A DNA stretch of 6,848 nt, from NCBI GenBank assembly GCA_958346135.1, contig CATVQN010000058.1, positions 1-6,848 of the forward strand. Direction: 5' to 3'. Every line of letters begins with the position of its first letter. Position 1 is the stretch's first letter. Below, piece after piece: positions 6,128 to 6,848 of the stretch. Source of the stretch: an uncultured Eubacteriales bacterium (GTDB taxonomy: Bacteria > Bacillota > Clostridia > Monoglobales > Monoglobaceae). Under the pieces are notes generated by a model. It saw only the letters and a program-made list of their open reading frames with translations. It was not told where the DNA came from and did no database searches. A program made the translations under genes and the position numbers.

Positions 6128-6848
6128 ACGAATCTCTCTCCTTGTGGCGCTTGTCTTTCTCATAGGCGCCATGACCTTGCCCATGACGGCTTTTGCCGCC
6201 GGGGGCAAGGACACCACGCCGCCCACGCTTACGGCGGTGCTGGATGGGGAAACCGTAAAGATCGTAAGCAGCGACGACAATTCCGGCGTGGAGGCGGTCT
6301 ATATCGACAAGACCCGTGTAAATTCCCTTGTGGACGGGAAAGCCTCTGTCGCGCTGAAGGATTATGCCGGCACAGATAAAAAAGTGAGCGTCTACGCGGT
6401 GGATTATGCCGGCAACCGTTCTGATGCCGTGCAATTTGACAACCCCTATTACAAGGAACCGGTGTCCACGGAAAAGCCGGCTGCCCCCACGCAGCCGAGC
6501 CAGAGCAGCACCCCGGCAACAAAACCGGTACAGACCCAGGCAGCTTCTTCCGGCAGCACGGGCACCCAAAGCAGCAGTTCCAATACGGGAACGGATTCGG
6601 GCGGCACAAGCTCCCAGGACGGCAGCTCCGGCAGTACAGGAAATTCCGGCACACCGGAGCCCACCACTTCCTCCGTCCCGGAGGGCGCTTTCACCCCGGA
6701 GGGGACCGGGACCGTGCTGGACAGCGCCACCGGCGAGGATGGGGATAAACAGTTTTACACCATTACCACCGAGGCCGGGAATGTGTTCTACCTTATCATT
6801 GACGGCAAGCGTGACGACAACAACGTTTACTTTCTGAATGGCGTCACC
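6117..6848 (+). CDS. CD1107/DUF4366 family secreted conjugation protein (3' end beyond window)
   Basis: The frame is open from ATG 6117 to the right edge, giving 244 residues of an incomplete protein. AGGAGG at 6105-6110 lies six bases upstream and the start overlaps the DUF4315 gene by 11 bases. Residues 1-27 are a classical signal peptide: MRTKR, a hydrophobic core, and TAFA with likely cleavage after A27 or A28. Residues 34-108 look like a beta-sandwich Ig-like domain (TPPTLTAVLDGETVKI to VYAVDYAGNRSD). Residues about 112-200 form a long Ser/Gly/Thr/Pro/Gln-rich linker. From about 205 the conserved DUF4366-type region begins (GDKQFYTITTEAGNVFYLIIDGK, then NNVYFLNGV) and is cut by the window edge; relatives end in a membrane segment not seen here. 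It should be an exported, surface-associated accessory of the mating channel. Family call rests on the conserved block and gene order; its molecular role is unknown. Confidence 0.88.
   Translation, partial: MRTKRISLLVALVFLIGAMTLPMTAFAAGGKDTTPPTLTAVLDGETVKIVSSDDNSGVEAVYIDKTRVNSLVDGKASVALKDYAGTDKKVSVYAVDYAGNRSDAVQFDNPYYKEPVSTEKPAAPTQPSQSSTPATKPVQTQAASSGSTGTQSSSSNTGTDSGGTSSQDGSSGSTGNSGTPEPTTSSVPEGAFTPEGTGTVLDSATGEDGDKQFYTITTEAGNVFYLIIDGKRDDNNVYFLNGVT

Noticed and set aside
6406..6837. 143-codon + strand open frame at the right end
   Set aside because: Its product is Pro/Arg/Ala-rich and is a shifted reading of the Ser/Gly/Thr-rich stalk of the CD1107-like gene, whose own frame has a signal peptide, RBS and conserved blocks.
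1..6848. CRISPR array, tRNA/rRNA gene, insertion sequence, attachment site or oriT
   Set aside because: Scanning by eye found no regularly spaced repeats, no tRNA-like cloverleaf, no transposase or terminal inverted repeats, and no integrase or relaxase context. The window is almost fully coding.

Overview
The window looks like part of the conjugation (type IV secretion, T4SS) module of an integrative and conjugative element from a Gram-positive bacterium, most likely a gut Clostridia species (Bacillota). The basis is the gene order on the + strand: an MT-A70 methyltransferase tail, a PrgI-family membrane protein, a VirB4-type ATPase, a CD1108-family M23 + NlpC/P60 cell-wall hydrolase, a DUF4315 small protein, and a CD1107/DUF4366 secreted protein. 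This is the conserved core seen in Tn1549-like and C. difficile CTn-type elements. The host assignment is an inference from gene content and a moderately high G+C composition (judged by eye). No chromosomal flank, integrase, relaxase or oriT is in view.

Layout. Bases 1-198 hold the C-terminal end of an MT-A70 adenine methyltransferase whose frame is closed by a TGA at 4-6, so it looks disrupted. A 33-base gap with a strong ribosome binding site (RBS) leads to the PrgI gene (232-666). Its last 101 bases overlap the start of the VirB4 gene (566-3037, TTG start). After a 45-base gap comes the large hydrolase gene (best start 3083, end 5863). It is followed after 18 bases by the DUF4315 gene (5882-6127, TTG start). 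That gene overlaps by 11 bases the CD1107-like gene, which starts at 6117 and runs off the right edge. All genes point the same way with gaps of 45 bases or less or with overlaps, so this is one operon-like block. I see no convincing promoter in it, and no stretch over 300 bases lacks a gene.

How the genes work together (family knowledge plus inference). VirB4 powers assembly and substrate transfer of the mating channel, and PrgI is a small two-pass membrane subunit encoded just before it. The membrane-anchored hydrolase would open the peptidoglycan so the channel can pass. The CD1107-like secreted protein and the DUF4315 coiled-coil protein are accessory components of unknown mechanism. The methyltransferase may once have modified element or recipient DNA.

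The most unusual signal is not a gene. Fourteen bases after the PrgI stop codon, inside the VirB4 reading frame, there is a perfect seven-pair G-C hairpin followed directly by seven Ts (680-710), which is an intrinsic-terminator shape. Its right arm can instead pair with a third copy of the motif at 711-717. The two hairpins are mutually exclusive, and the second is also terminator-like on the opposite strand. I did not find a wholly new multi-gene system; the genes themselves belong to recognised mobile-element families.
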